Shown: positions 21,607 through 32,899 of the stretch, one piece after another | How positions within the stretch are numbered: position 1 is the stretch's first letter | Layout: every line of letters starts with the position of its first letter | Source of the DNA: Rhodamnia argentea | Lineage: Eukaryota; Streptophyta; Magnoliopsida; Myrtales; Myrtaceae | Direction: 5' to 3' | Assembly: GCF_020921035.1 (NCBI RefSeq) | Contig: NC_063152.1 | Span: 28,829,903-28,893,902, forward strand | DNA length: 64,000 bases | The notes under the pieces: model-generated | What the model saw: the letters and a program-made list of their open reading frames with translations, nothing else | Database searches by the model: none | What the model was told of the DNA's origin: nothing | Program-made: the position numbers and the translations under genes

Positions 21607-23580
21607 TCAACTGGCACGACGATTGATGGCTTACACAGTATTGGACAGGGGCCTTTGAAGTTAAAATTGTTGAAAAGATTCAGTAGACCCTTTTGAATAT
21701 TATGTATATAGAAAGATTTCAATAAACATCACATAAGGCACTTAGAAGTTAATCACATTATAGTGCAGAACAGTAAATGGGTTTGCTCTCTTTTGTTACA
21801 ATTTCTTTTTCCGTGATTGCATTACATAACCAAAGTACATATAATCATGTTCCCGGTATACTTTGTTGGATTATTCGTTGGATTGTGTAAAAACTCTCAT
21901 TTCACCATATTATGTTCTCATAAGAAATTAATTGCAAACACACTAGTATCGTAGAAGTGAACGCTTAAAAATGTGAACCTTACTCTTGTTTATGCGTACA
22001 AACAATTACATTTTACACATCAACGATGATCATTGGCATGCATTTTTGCAACCCACAAGTAAAAGATCTAAAGTTCTTGGTCAAACATCCGTTTCTTATT
22101 TAACAGTGAATTCACATTTTATCTTTTGATGTCGATAGCTTGAGAGAGTATACTTCTTCAAATCATGTGATATTATCTACTAACAACAACTTCGCTAGCA
22201 ATGTCCCTCGCGACTCATTGGTCGCCCCAGAAAATCACAATCCAGGTCTCTCTCTTTTGTCTGGTGGAAGGAAGAAAGAGAGAGAATAACTGCAAAGGAG
22301 GGGAAGATGTCGAATGCATATGACGTAATCACAGTGACGAGACCGACGTCGTCGACGTGAGGTCGTCAACCCGATATTTTCAAGCTAAAAATTTCAGAAA
22401 TTTGTGACTTCTGCGTTGACATGCGGTCATCGGTTTTTCCATGGCGGAAGTCTTGCCACTTATTGTTCTTCGTGTTAGTTGACTCCTCTTAGTCTTGGCG
22501 TAAGTCTTCTTTACGTGGGCATCACAGCTCATGCAGATGAAGTCACTGATAGGAAGTTCAACGTAGTACCCTTGATCACGTGTCGTTTACTATTAGCGAT
22601 GTTGAACTAGGACAATGATTAGATTATCACCTCAAGTTCTCTCTACTCTCTGGGTTCCCACAAAAAAAATAAATAAATAAGTGGTCAATGATCCATTGCC
22701 AAAAGAGCCAACGATGGCACTACTCTAACGGCTCAAAGGGCTATTAGTAAACTCCATCCTTGAAGGTGGATGTTAGTATGTAGGAATGAACGTAGGCTTA
22801 TTCTAAGCTGAGTCACTATAAGTCTGCGTGCATCTATCTCTGACTTTATCCCTTTGCTTGTTATTTCGTTTGCTTGATAGAAGAAGCATCACACATGTAG
22901 TTCCTGCATATATTAAGTTTGTTTCTGTATACATTAACTTGGTTTTGATTAATTCCGCAAAAAGTACAACAAGTGTAGTCAAATAACCTATTTACCCTTT
23001 TTAGGTTATATCACCAGCCAAAACACACCGCTCAACCTCGCAGTCATCTGGTTCCTCACTTGTCCCGGCGTTCCTCTCAACCACCGCAAGTCCAAGTTTC
23101 TCCGGTCACTTCCGATACACCCACGCGCGTACAGGCTACACCAAGGCGCATCGCCCATCCACATAGGTATCTCTCTCTTTGGACGGTCCCATCTCTCCTT
23201 GACAACTCTCATCCATTCAAGCAGATTAGGCCATTGAAGATTCGCGGCTACAGCAACAAACCTCGGTCAACAATACTCATGGTCGAGCGTTAAGTTTTGT
23301 CCTCCATTGGCACCCAAAAAGTAGCGTGAACTTGAAGAATAAAGGTAGGGATTGGGATCAAACAAAAATATATTTGGTGGTCTCCGTGCAAAGGCAACAA
23401 GAGAGCATTCAAGCAGATTGGGTAAAAGGCTCCAGGGAACAAAACAATACATAGATAGGAAAACTAGGAGCAAGGCCCGCACGTATGTTTTCCTTCGTTC
23501 CGCATCCAGCGTTCCAACCTTCAGAATCCTCGGCTCCACCCGGCGTCCTCGCTCGTTGCTCCACCACCGTCCTTGCTCGT
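21607..23580. other. Distal end of unit 1, duplicated at 32.26-34.7 kb
   Basis: Segment 22015-22140 (GATCATTGGCATG, CATTTTTGCAACC, TTTCTTATTTAAC) matches 32290-32360. Segment 22185-22510 (AACTTCGCTAGCA, CTCGCGACT, GGAAGGAAG, GAGAGAATAACT, GACGTAATCAC, GCGTTGACATGCGG) matches 32870-32899 joined to 34303-34640, that is, the unit-2 copy interrupted by the retroposed insert. From 22600 to 23580 I see only short, unconserved open frames and no recognisable gene. Confidence 0.6.
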
Positions 23581-24915
23581 GATCCTAAACTAGTGCAAAC
23601 ATGATAATACATGGGTTTTTGTTTTAAGTCGTTGAATGAATTTAGTACACAAAGTGAGCTGCATGTGCATGGATCCCTAAATCAGATAGACGCTTGTGTC
23701 CATCGACTTCGCACTTCAATATGCACATATCGGTTTCATGGTAGAATAGTTATGTATCTCTGGCTTTTTTTTTTTTTTTTATTGATCCAAGGGAGAAGCA
23801 TCCTGGACAAAGCAAATCGATGATCTTCAAATATAGAAAGAAAACTAGGTTACGTAGCCAAACCGTTCGCAAGTGCCTGGTCAATCCGCACTCCTGTCTA
23901 AACGACTAATATATTGCGTCTCTCATTGGCAGGGACTATTCTGCACGCAATACTAAGCGTAAGCACTTTCATATATGCAGCTTTAGCCAATTGTGTTACA
24001 TTATCTCGTCTCCACGGGTTCTCGCAAATTTGAATATTCTACGCATTTGGAAAATTTTCATTGATTGCATAGAAAAAAAAAATAGAGAATTCCAATGCTA
24101 GCTGTCCAAGGCTTATCACGTGTAATCTTATTCCCTGACGACTATGAAACCAATCACTTTCCTAGAAATTTCATAGTCATTACTTTGCTTTCGCTATTTT
24201 CGAAAAATCCCAGGAGGTGGAACCACTTTATGTTTCTTCTGAATAAGTATCACTTATCTAATAAACCAGGGATTTATTTGGCTAACTGTTTTTCCCTAGT
24301 CCATAGATTAGACTCGGTTAGTTTATAGGCAGCATCACGAATCTAAAATTGGACAGGCATGCTTGTTTATATTCCATCTAATTTAAGTAAATTAGATAAA
24401 GTAATGACCATTGAGATAGATTAGAGAAGGAAACCGCTAGTCCGATAGTCCGACAATACCACTAATTATTTCTGATTATACGATCTCTCAATCAATGAAT
24501 ATTTTATGCAAAATATTGGGTGATGATGTGTAGATTTACGGTTGAAATTGTCCCCGATTATGCTGTCAGGAAAGCATTTTCCTTTTAAGAAAAGGACGAG
24601 AATCATCTAATCGTAACGGAAAAATTATCGAAACTAATACTTTGAGGCAATATTGAAGAAATTAAATCTCTTGTGATAGTTGTAACTACCAAAAAGTAAA
24701 AATTCTTGATGCAGTTTCGAGGAAACTGCAATGTCCTGTGTACTTTTGTCGATATGCATTGGAAGAAGCCTATATATTTCCTATTCCGTCTCTTTCTCAT
24801 ATCTTAATCTCCTTATCACAATCCAAGAAGAATCGTTCCACAAGTGCAAATATTTCGTCGTCTCCGATTCCACTTCTATGAAACCTCTCCCGCCAGTTTT
24901 ATGAACGTGTCAGAC
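23581..24915. promoter_or_regulatory. Upstream region of BAP-like gene B2
   Basis: Segment 23590-23870 (GCAAACATGATAAT, AATCAGATAGAC, ATATGCAC, CCTGGACAA, AGATCTTCAAATA-like) matches 36022-36480 upstream of B3, and 24080-24240 matches 36760-36900. A TATA box TATATATT is at 24771-24778. These blocks mark the start of the duplicated unit. The small open frame at 24095-24328 is not conserved and is not called. Confidence 0.6.
24771..24778 (+). promoter_or_regulatory. TATA box of B2
   Basis: TATATATT lies 138 bp before the B2 start codon, in the position aligned with the B1 TATA box. Confidence 0.55.
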
Positions 24916-25467
24916 ATGGCCAACGCTCGCAATCGCAGCTTGGAAGTGACCATCATCTCCGGCGAAGACCTCCGCATCAACGGCCGTCCCATCAAGAACA
25001 ACGCCTTTGTCACCGTCAAGGCCGAGTCTCGCTGCTCGCCATCGTCGCATGAGTCAACCAAACCTGACGCGCGGGGCGATAGCTACCCTTACTGGGACGA
25101 GAAGCTCCACGTGGAATTGCCCGCGGGCTCGCCCTACGTCGTCGTTGAGGCCCACCGGAGAAGCTCCTCGGCCGGAGACAAGCTCGTCGGTATGGCGTGG
25201 ATTCCGGTGTCGGACTTCGTCGGAGACTACACGCCGGAGAATCACCTGCATTTCTTGAGTTACCGGCTGAGAGACGCCAAAGGCCTGCGCAACGGGATCA
25301 TCAATATCTCAGTGAGGGTCGTCACCTCGTCGCACAAAGGGGCTTCGTCCTGTTCGTCGCCTTTGCCACCGCCGGTGCTGGAGTCCAGGATGCCGGTGGA
25401 TCGGGAGAAGCACGGCGGGACGGTGACCGGCGTGCCTGTTTGGTTTCCCAATCAATGGAAATCTTGA
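24916..25467 (+). CDS. BAP2-like: BAP-like C2-domain protein, type B copy 2
   Basis: Single exon, 183 residues from the conserved MANARNRSLEV start. In-frame ATGs at 24901 and 24844 would add N-terminal residues; the 24901 one is also present in spirit in B3 (MSDMAN), so a slightly longer start is possible. The C2 domain (about 7-138) shows VTIISGEDLRINGRPIKNNAF, YPYWDEKLHVELP, DKLVGMAWIPVSDFVGDYTP, LHFLSYRLRD and GIINISVRV. A cysteine/serine-rich linker leads to the tail GTVTGVPVWFPNQWKS. The loop-1 Asp present in B1 and B3 (IND) is Gly here (ING). By family, a negative regulator of cell death acting with a copine; inferred. Confidence 0.93.
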   Translation: MANARNRSLEVTIISGEDLRINGRPIKNNAFVTVKAESRCSPSSHESTKPDARGDSYPYWDEKLHVELPAGSPYVVVEAHRRSSSAGDKLVGMAWIPVSDFVGDYTPENHLHFLSYRLRDAKGLRNGIINISVRVVTSSHKGASSCSSPLPPPVLESRMPVDREKHGGTVTGVPVWFPNQWKS

Positions 25468-28317
25468 GGGAGACGTATTTTGAGTTTGGAATTCTTTTGG
25501 TCTGTCACTGTCAGTTACAGTGTGGCTTGGGTCAGGATGTTTGATCGTCTTTTTGGCGGAGCGTCAAGCGATTTTGTAGATAATGCTTTGCGGGTCCTAT
25601 TAAGTCAAATAACAAAGCAAAATTACCTCCATTAATTCTAAACCTATTGTAAGGATGTCAGTTCAGTTCTAAGCTTCTAATTTTATCAATTGAGTCCTAA
25701 ATTATTATGCAAAATTTCAATATTGATCATTTCAATCCATTTTCATCGGAAATAGTTAACGTTATTATGTGCCATGTAGGATGGTGACGATAACTGGACC
25801 ACCACATCAACGTTTTCGAACAAAAATTGGTTGGAATGACTACTTTGAAATTTTACACAAATAAGACTATATTTGTAAAATTGAAAAGTTTATAACTGAA
25901 TTGACATCCATAATTTTCTCTAATTAACAACATCAATATTCTACAATGAAATCAAAACGGACGGAAACGTATATTTTGACCAATCCCATAAATGTCTAAC
26001 TTTCCATGTTGATATTGCACATGCTGCAAGCATTTATTTTTCCCTCCTAAATCAACTCAAATATTTAAACACTTTCTGGACATTTCAAACTTTTTTTTCA
26101 TGTACCTATTTTTTTTTCTAGTAAAAAAAAAAGAGTTTACTTTTTGAAGAACTCCTGGGTTATATAAACAAGTGGAGCACCCACAGAATATGGACTCGGT
26201 CAATTCCAAGTAGAAATTGGAGACACTTGTTTGAACTCAAAAAGACAAAGTTCTCATCAACCTATTATACAAAATTACTAGTCAAACAAAAAGAAAAGAG
26301 CTTCTTTTAAAAAAATTCTTTACAGCTCGCACGATTTGACTTTAAATTTGGTTCAGTAAAAAAGTGGTAAGAGTGATGAATTTGGACTTCTTTTGGTCAT
26401 CAATCGCGATCATCTTTTTGGAGTCACGTGATAGAATAGCTCCCTTTTTTGTGTGTGTGTGTGTGTATGTGAATTCTAATATGAGACTGCTTTTGCGGAA
26501 TTAATTCTTCTTTTGGCCAAAAATGAAAAAAAAATAAAGGAGCAATTTTGATAAATTGACATAGGTTTGTCCAATTGCAAGTAGATTTTTGTGACATTTG
26601 AGGTGTCTTTATTTTATAAAAAATAATTGATTTGAAAAATACGTTTCAAAGGATCAGTAAACTTTGCAACACTATATTACCCTTTTTCTTTTTCAGAACA
26701 TCTTCGTGTCTCCATTTGAACTCAGATCTCTGGATATGTCATTCATTACGTCACATTTTTCATATAATAAGGAAGTCCAATCTATGTCGGCCGTCATTTG
26801 GATAATGTCCCATCCTTATATTCTACTAAAGAAAATCAAGAGCATAGGTCTTATAGGACCGGTGCATCTATACATTCTCATGTAAAACATACGAAAGTCA
26901 AAACGGGTCCATGTGTCACACATCCGCCCCATGAATTTACACGTGGCGATCCTTATCTCTCTTAGGCGACATGCGTTATCCACTTGTGCAAAAATCTTTC
27001 GGTTGGCGTATTCTATAAGGTGGAGACTATAAAATTTCACGGGTTAGCGCCGCATAAGGACAATGAAATTTGCCGGCCCACATGGTTCATAATTCATAGT
27101 ATGAAATTTAGGTGTTGTAATAATAGACTTCAAGTGATTTGTTATATTATGGTTGGCCCAATTGTTAACCTATTATGAATAGAGATTGGCTAACGGTGCC
27201 AGCGGGATCACAAATTCTCTTTGGCTTAGGATGGATAACGGGGGGATTAGTTTTTTTAAATGTGGAGCATTCTTGTCAAACTGTCCCGAAACAACTGTGA
27301 ATGTCAAATGCTAGTTAAATCCTTTAAATGTGAAATGCTAATTTCAAACGTATTCGATTTCATATCTCATAATTTTTAGAAAAAAGAAATAACAATATTT
27401 GAGAATTGATAAATGAGAAAAGTAACTATTAGCTATACCTAGGATATAAATTGTGAACTTTCAATTCGAGAAAAGAATGATACAAGTATCATAACTTTCG
27501 TATGGCAGTCACTTTGATGCCAAGATTTTTTTCCGGATTACTTAAGTGTCAACATCTATTTGGGACGTCGACAATCCCTCGTGGCAATATTTTATCATCT
27601 TTTCGGACAGACGTGGCTCTCTGGCGACTTGGTTCTGCATTTGTTCCCCAAGCAATGCCGTTTAGCATGGTTTGTCCCAATTTAAAACCCTAATTCGGCC
27701 AAATCGACCAAATCCCCTCTTCTTCAACCCTAATTTGAAATCTGACAATTTGGGCCAAAATTTCTAGGTGGATATTGCAATGGAGAGTAGGAGCATGGCA
27801 AGCAGCTCAATGTCGTGTGTCAAGAATGGACGAGTGAAGGCTCGGACGAGAATGGCCAGCTCTTGAAGAGCGCAAACCCAAGCTTCTAAAACAGGGCCTC
27901 TTGGTTCCTCTTCTCCGACACAGACTCCAGGCGAAACTAGAGCTTCTACGGCCATAGTTGGATGTAAATGTCCGGGGCATTCAGATAGGAAAAAACTAAG
28001 GCCTTAACGAGGTGAATGAGTTCTTGAGCGATGGAGACAGCGAGGCAAAAAACAGAACCTCTCGGTCACAGCTCTCCTTGGACAACTGTGATGGTTGCCG
28101 ACTGTCTTGGAGACCCACCGGAGCTGAAAGACGGCTGACTGGTGAGAAGGGGTGCCACAGCTGTGATGCACGAAAGGAGAAGAAGCCGTGCGAGGGAAAA
28201 CTGGAGAAGATGAAGATGGTGGCGAATATTCTAGTCAGTGAGATTGTATTCATCTCCTTCTTTTAGGTGTTCATCAACTGCAAATACACGCCATAAATGA
28301 ATGTTTCTATTTGATCA
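25468..28317. other. B2-A2 intergenic sequence
   Basis: 25985-26260 and 26780-26980 are paralogous to the B1 downstream region (1540-1790 and 2970-3220). A short (GT) run lies at 26451-26466. From 27180 to 28300 I see no gene: AACCCTAATT phrases near 27680 and 27730 look UTR-like, and a cysteine-containing open frame at 28012-28266 is unsupported. Confidence 0.5.
25619..25920. mobile_element. Diverged fold-back element remnant
   Basis: The left arm carries ATTCTAAACCTATTGTAA and CAGTTCAGTTCTAA; the right arm in reverse complement carries AATTCAGTTATAAACTTTTC. An inner ATGTGCCATGTAGGATGG phrase matches the GGCTATCCTACGTGGCA of the copies at 32053 and 42052. Same family as 50027-50500, more decayed. 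Confidence 0.5.
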
Positions 28318-28960
28318 ATAGTGCTAGTATAAGAAATAACTTCGATCTACATCCTTGAGGCATAGACCTATATATATTTATTCAAATATGATAGACCATA
28401 GTCATATTATAAGAAATAAACCTCTAAATGAAGTTGGTTCTATTTACACCAAATTAATTACATATCAAGAAGTGGAGCCACTTATTATTTAACTTGGCTC
28501 ACATAAATAAAATACAAAATCCATAATTTTCTCCGACCGATTTTCTCACCCCTCCATTCGGTCAAATGAGTTTACCTTTACTTTTTGATGTGTTTTCTTC
28601 CTTCCTGGTTCTCCAGTGGGGCATGGTAGGTAATTAGCATGAATATTGTTTGGGAAAATTACCAAAAAAGCCATAAACTTATTGCAAGTGTGTCAATTCA
28701 GTCTATTTGGCCGACCGGTGCCAATATGGCAAATTTTATATTTTCAAAATTTTTAATTTTTAATTTTTTATAATTTTTTCTGTCTTTTTTTTTCCTTTTC
28801 ATCTTTTGGGGTTTGGGCAGGCAGCCTCCTGACGGCCCCTGGAGGAGGGCCTGCGAGCCCTCGTTGATTATAATTGGTGTTGATACCTTAGATAATGATC
28901 TAGGTTTAATTAAATCTGGTTAGAGGAAGAGGGTTCGAGCTTTCCCGGGCTAGTGAATTA
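28318..28960. repeat. Unoccupied paralogue of the unit-1 viral and LTR insertion sites
   Basis: 28318-28395 aligns with 5560-5640 and 28515-28645 with 13740-13890, with only about 120 bp between them instead of the 8-kb virus. Then 28905-28945 (TTAATTAAATCTGGTTAGAGGA, AGGGTTCGA) aligns with 13921-13942 joined to 16525-16545, without the LTR. A one-ended piece of a fold-back element (28652-28885) has inserted here instead. Confidence 0.7.
28652..28885. mobile_element. Partial fold-back element
   Basis: Begins GGGAAAATTACCAAAAAAGCC and GTGTCAATTCAGTC, the left arm of the family at 50027-50500, then reaches a GC-rich core (28815-28865, GGCCCCTGGAGGAGGGCC). The right arm is missing. Confidence 0.6.
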
Positions 28961-28985
28961 AAATTTGGTCTCCTGACTATATCAT

Positions 28986-29331
28986 AGATTTCTCAGTTTT
29001 CACTTGTGATTATGACTATTCCGCGGCGAAAAATCCAAACGAAACTTTAACTCGTCTCTTACGCCAACAAATATGACCGCGTCAAGCTCCGGTCAATACG
29101 GAGAAGGAGTCTCAGAAACAGAAACCACCCGCCTCCTTCTTCCTTCTTTCTCTCTTCCTTCCTTCACAACCCCTATATATATAGTCATACCACACACACT
29201 CTTTCCTCTTCATAGCCTTCTTCGTCTCAACCCTTTTTCATTACATCCATCTCCTACGTTTTTCCTTTAACAAGCTTCAAGCTTTCCAAGCGGTGATCTT
29301 CAACCCACAAAAGGGCAAAAAAGAAAAGAAG
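28986..29331 (+). promoter_or_regulatory. Promoter and 5'-UTR of BAP-like gene A2
   Basis: Nearly identical to the A3 promoter (44440-44766). It holds the conserved CGCGTCAAGCTCCGGTCAAT (29078-29097), a TATATATATA box at 29174-29183, and a CT-rich 5'-UTR running to AAGAAGATGAAG. The two W-box-like GTCAA cores in the conserved block are candidate WRKY sites; this is inference. Confidence 0.65.
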
Positions 29332-29856
29332 ATGAAGCGAGCCTTCGAAATCACCTTAATATCCGCGGAGAACATACGGCTCAACAAAAAGCCAGTGAAG
29401 AACGCGGTCGTGGCGGTTCGAGTGGAGCCCGGCCACGAATGCTCCACCAAACCGGCGCCGGACAAAGGAACAAACCCTCGGTGGAACGAGAATCTCATCG
29501 TTGACTTGCCGCTTCATGCGGGCTTCATTACCGTGGAAGTGAAGTGCAAGAGCTCGTCGGGGAGTTACAAGCTCGTCGGCGGAGCGACAGTCCCGGTTTC
29601 GGATTTCGCCGGAGATCCTGGCGCACCCAAGGGTCACGTGCATTTTCTGAGTTATAGGTTGAGGGATCCTCATGGCGTGAGGACGGATGGCATCATTAAC
29701 ATTTCGGCGAAAATGGCCGCGCCGGCACCATCACACAAGTGTGAAGTTCCACGACCGGAGATCGGAGTGCCGGTAGGTGACCAGAGGAAGATGATGGCGG
29801 CTGGTGGATTGGTAACTGGAGTCCCAGTTTGGTACGCCCAGCCTTGTAGATGTTGA
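29332..29856 (+). CDS. BAP2-like: BAP-like C2-domain protein, type A copy 2
   Basis: Single exon, 174 residues. The start MKRAFEIT is set by conservation with the other A genes and by the leader; an in-frame ATG 39 bp upstream (29293) is shared with A3 and would add a short lysine-rich extension. C2 domain about 4-128: FEITLISAENIRLNKK, TNPRWNENLIVDLP, GFITVEVKC, GSYKLVGGATVPVSDF, HFLSYRLRD, GIINISAK. Tail LVTGVPVWYAQPCRC. Loop 3 has no Asp. It differs from A3 at only about 16 residues plus a two-residue indel, mostly in the linker, and more from A1, so A2 and A3 are the closest pair. Function as a copine partner is inferred from the family. Confidence 0.93.
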   Translation: MKRAFEITLISAENIRLNKKPVKNAVVAVRVEPGHECSTKPAPDKGTNPRWNENLIVDLPLHAGFITVEVKCKSSSGSYKLVGGATVPVSDFAGDPGAPKGHVHFLSYRLRDPHGVRTDGIINISAKMAAPAPSHKCEVPRPEIGVPVGDQRKMMAAGGLVTGVPVWYAQPCRC

Positions 29857-32800
29857 ACCCAGAGCTGATCATACTAAGTTGACCTTTTCTGGTTGACTGT
29901 TTTCTCTTGAGCTAACATGACATTGTAAACACAACAAGTGCAATGGGAAATTTCCATGGACCAATAATATATGGGTATGGAAGACATCCTCAATTTCATG
30001 CCGGCCAAACTGTTTCTGAAACGCGACATGTTTTTTCTTCTTTTCTTGGGTGGTTTCTCTTGGCTTTCAGCTGTACAATCTCGCTTCCTTACTATCATAG
30101 AGAGAGCCTCTACATGTATTTAATGAAGGCAAAAAGTTATGTATTATATTTGAACACCGCTACATATTCAAAACAATAACGGCTAGGAAGTCTCGTCGAG
30201 GAGGCGATCATATGCATTTGGGCACGCCACGGAGGTGACATTTGTCTCCGTGGGCTGAAGCCGCTGAACCAATCAAGGCCACTGACCACGTAAGTCTCAC
30301 TTATGACCCAGATGGATCTTACAAGTCTTAATGAAACATATTATGTATCATCTATGGATCCATGCTCATTCAAGTACTTTTCCTTTAGGGGACAATTACA
30401 ACACCATATAGTTGCAGTTAAAATGAATAAGCCCATTTTTCCAAGGATCTTTAGTAGAAGTTGTATTTGCTGAGAACAAATAGCGGCAACCACAGGGGAG
30501 CATTAACGGCAACTAGAGGCGACCGTCTGCCAAGCAAGCATTAATCGGCAACCTCGTCGCAGCAGGTGCTGTTGCAACTCTCGTCAAAGCTTGGTGAAAG
30601 CACTAGGCGGCGAATCTAGCTTAGGCGAGGCCCATCACCAAGGTCGAGTGACCCCATGCAATGAGCTGCCGGAGTTATGTGACCTTAGGTGAGGCCACGC
30701 TGAGGCCGCACATCCTCGAATTCCTAGATCTAGCGTTTCAACAGTCATGCTTCCCAAATCTAGCCCTTTGACGATCGGCATGACCCTAGATGAGGGCCGC
30801 CGAGGTTGTGCGACCCCAGGTGAGGCGACACCAATGTCGCGCGAGCCTTGCAACGGTTCGTTGAGGTCTCGCAATCCCAGGCGAGGCAACGCCCAGGTCA
30901 CATGACCTCGGGCAAGCCAAATATGGACTTTGGTGTTGCACGAGCCTTGCAATAGGTCGCCAAGGCCGTGCGACCCCAGGCAACGAGAGGACCGCGGCGA
31001 GCCACCCCATGCGAACCCCCATTGGCATCCGCCCAGCTCCTTCGAGCCACCTCCACAATGTCCAGATTTGCAAGGAGATGATGAATAGTCGCGATGGCAA
31101 GAATGAAATATGAAAATTTTTGCAGGGGTAATTTTAGAAGAAAAAAAGTTCATTAATCTTGGAAGTTATCTTTCCAAAATACCAAAACCTAAGTAAATTC
31201 TCCATTGTCTCGGGCTTTCAGCATTTCTAATATTGGTATCTCTTCTAAGTAGTCCAAAATAAAATTTACCAAACGCTCTAACTTTTTTCCGAAAACTTTA
31301 GAGCGTCCAAAATCCCATAAAAAAGCTCAATCGAACGCACCATAAAAATTATGATGTATTCGAGAGATTTATCGTGCAAGGCGTTAAGGAGTATTAAGAC
31401 GAAGATGAATAATGGCGAGATATCGGGGAGACGATCGCGACATCTTTTCTGGGCCACGTCGAAAGCGATGCACTGGCGGGTTGACTTTAAAGTCGGTCGT
31501 TCTTTAGATTTGTCCCAGTCTTCTTTCTGGTATGTCTGCAAAGTTGCACATGTTTTCGCGTGTCATCATTCTCATGTAATATCCCGACACCCGCGCGAAC
31601 GACTTAAAGGGCGACGACCTTTGCCTTTCATCAGTCAATTCTCATCCACGAATGGACAGACCCTATATATTTTATTTAAATTTGGGGACAATGAAAGAAA
31701 GACCCAGTCCAAATATTTATATAACTCTTATCATGGAATGACATAAAAAATTTATGTCATTTCTTACAAATATCTCAAATCACCAACTTTTATTTGAATT
31801 TATTAATATTTATTTGAAAAGCCTAATTGAATTATTTTCGATTACTTCATCAATTAATTGTGGATTACCAATGCTCTTCTAAAGTTACATGTACTTTTGT
31901 ATATCAAGTTCTGCTCTCGCTTGTCATTTTCTTTATTGTTTATCTTTCGACCAAACTTCTTAAATTTGTCCGACTCTTGTATGATTTTATGAACTTTTGT
32001 CTGATTCATTGTTTTTGCTATGCACGAAAATAATTGCCATATACAAGATTAGTGGGAAAAGTACCAAAAAAATCTGAAGCCTATTGTATTAGTTTCAATT
32101 CAGTCATAAACTTTTCAGTTGGATTAATTTAGTCCTACGCCTTTTTGCATTGGTACCAATTGAGTCCATCAAGTTAATTTTGGTCGGAAATCGCCGAGAT
32201 GAATGCCGGCTATCCTACGTGGCACTGTCATTGTCGTTATGGACAAATTTTAATATTATTTTAGTATAGATTCATTGCATTTTACACGTGGATGAGGATC
32301 ATTAGCACGGATAGCGCACATTTTTGCGACCAAACATGCCTTTCTTATTCAACGGTAAATTCATGCCTCGTCCTTCAAGGTCTATGCCGTTACATATCTG
32401 CATTGGTAACTTGGTAATCGAATTATGATCGTGCTCGTATACTTCTTTTTATCGTGAATTTAATGAGTTTTGAACGAGAACTTTAGGTTTGTGACACCAT
32501 ACTACACCCGAAAAGATGCATCTTTGATGGGCCTTCTAGATACCAGACAAATCAGCTGAACTGTCAAACCATTACGAAGTCGAAACTGTTCTCCACACCT
32601 ATTATCTCGTACTTATAAATGGAGTCCACGTGAAATATATAATATGTATTGACTTAAAGGACTTGGATCACGACTTGATAATCAAAGCGCGAGAGAGCAT
32701 GTCCAGATCATATAGAACTCGGTGCGAGTGAAATTAATTATTTCAACATACGTCAGCTCGTGAACGTAACCTCTTCGATCGCATCGCATGCAAAGACGAC

Positions 32801-32899
32801 TTGGAGAGTGACTCTCGAGAGCTGTATTTAATTTGTCTGATATGAAATGCGACAACGGACAAGAACAGCAACTTCGCTAGCAGTGTCTCTCGCGACTTG
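29857..32899. other. Downstream flank of A2
   Basis: No gene. 29870-30090 matches the A1 and A3 downstream regions. A degenerate GC-rich repetitive patch (30590-31080) is packed with GCGACCCCAGGCGAGG-like phrases and matches the shorter patch at 18050-18310. 31470-31610 matches 18795-19020. 31770-32030 matches 19840-20090 and the start of the expanded tract at 47.0 kb. 32290-32360 and 32860-32899 match 22015-22210. The open frames across the GC patch are composition artefacts. Confidence 0.6.
32053..32275. mobile_element. Partial fold-back element
   Basis: Begins GGGAAAAGTACCAAAAAAATC, then TTCAATTCAGTCATAAAC and CCTACGTGGCACTG. Only the left half of the element family is recognisable. Confidence 0.55.

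Noticed and set aside
20850-21611. Target duplication for the LTR-like sequence 20855-21606
   Set aside because: The flanks GTTGA and TCAAC are inverted, not direct, repeats, so they do not prove a simple solo-LTR insertion.
28012-28266. Cysteine-containing 84-residue frame that looked like a zinc-binding peptide
   Set aside because: Cysteine spacing matches no known finger, there is no conserved promoter, and both strands are open.
30635-31153. Minus-strand 172-residue open frame downstream of A2
   Set aside because: It runs through a degenerate GC-rich repeat; the paralogous patch downstream of A1 does not keep the frame.
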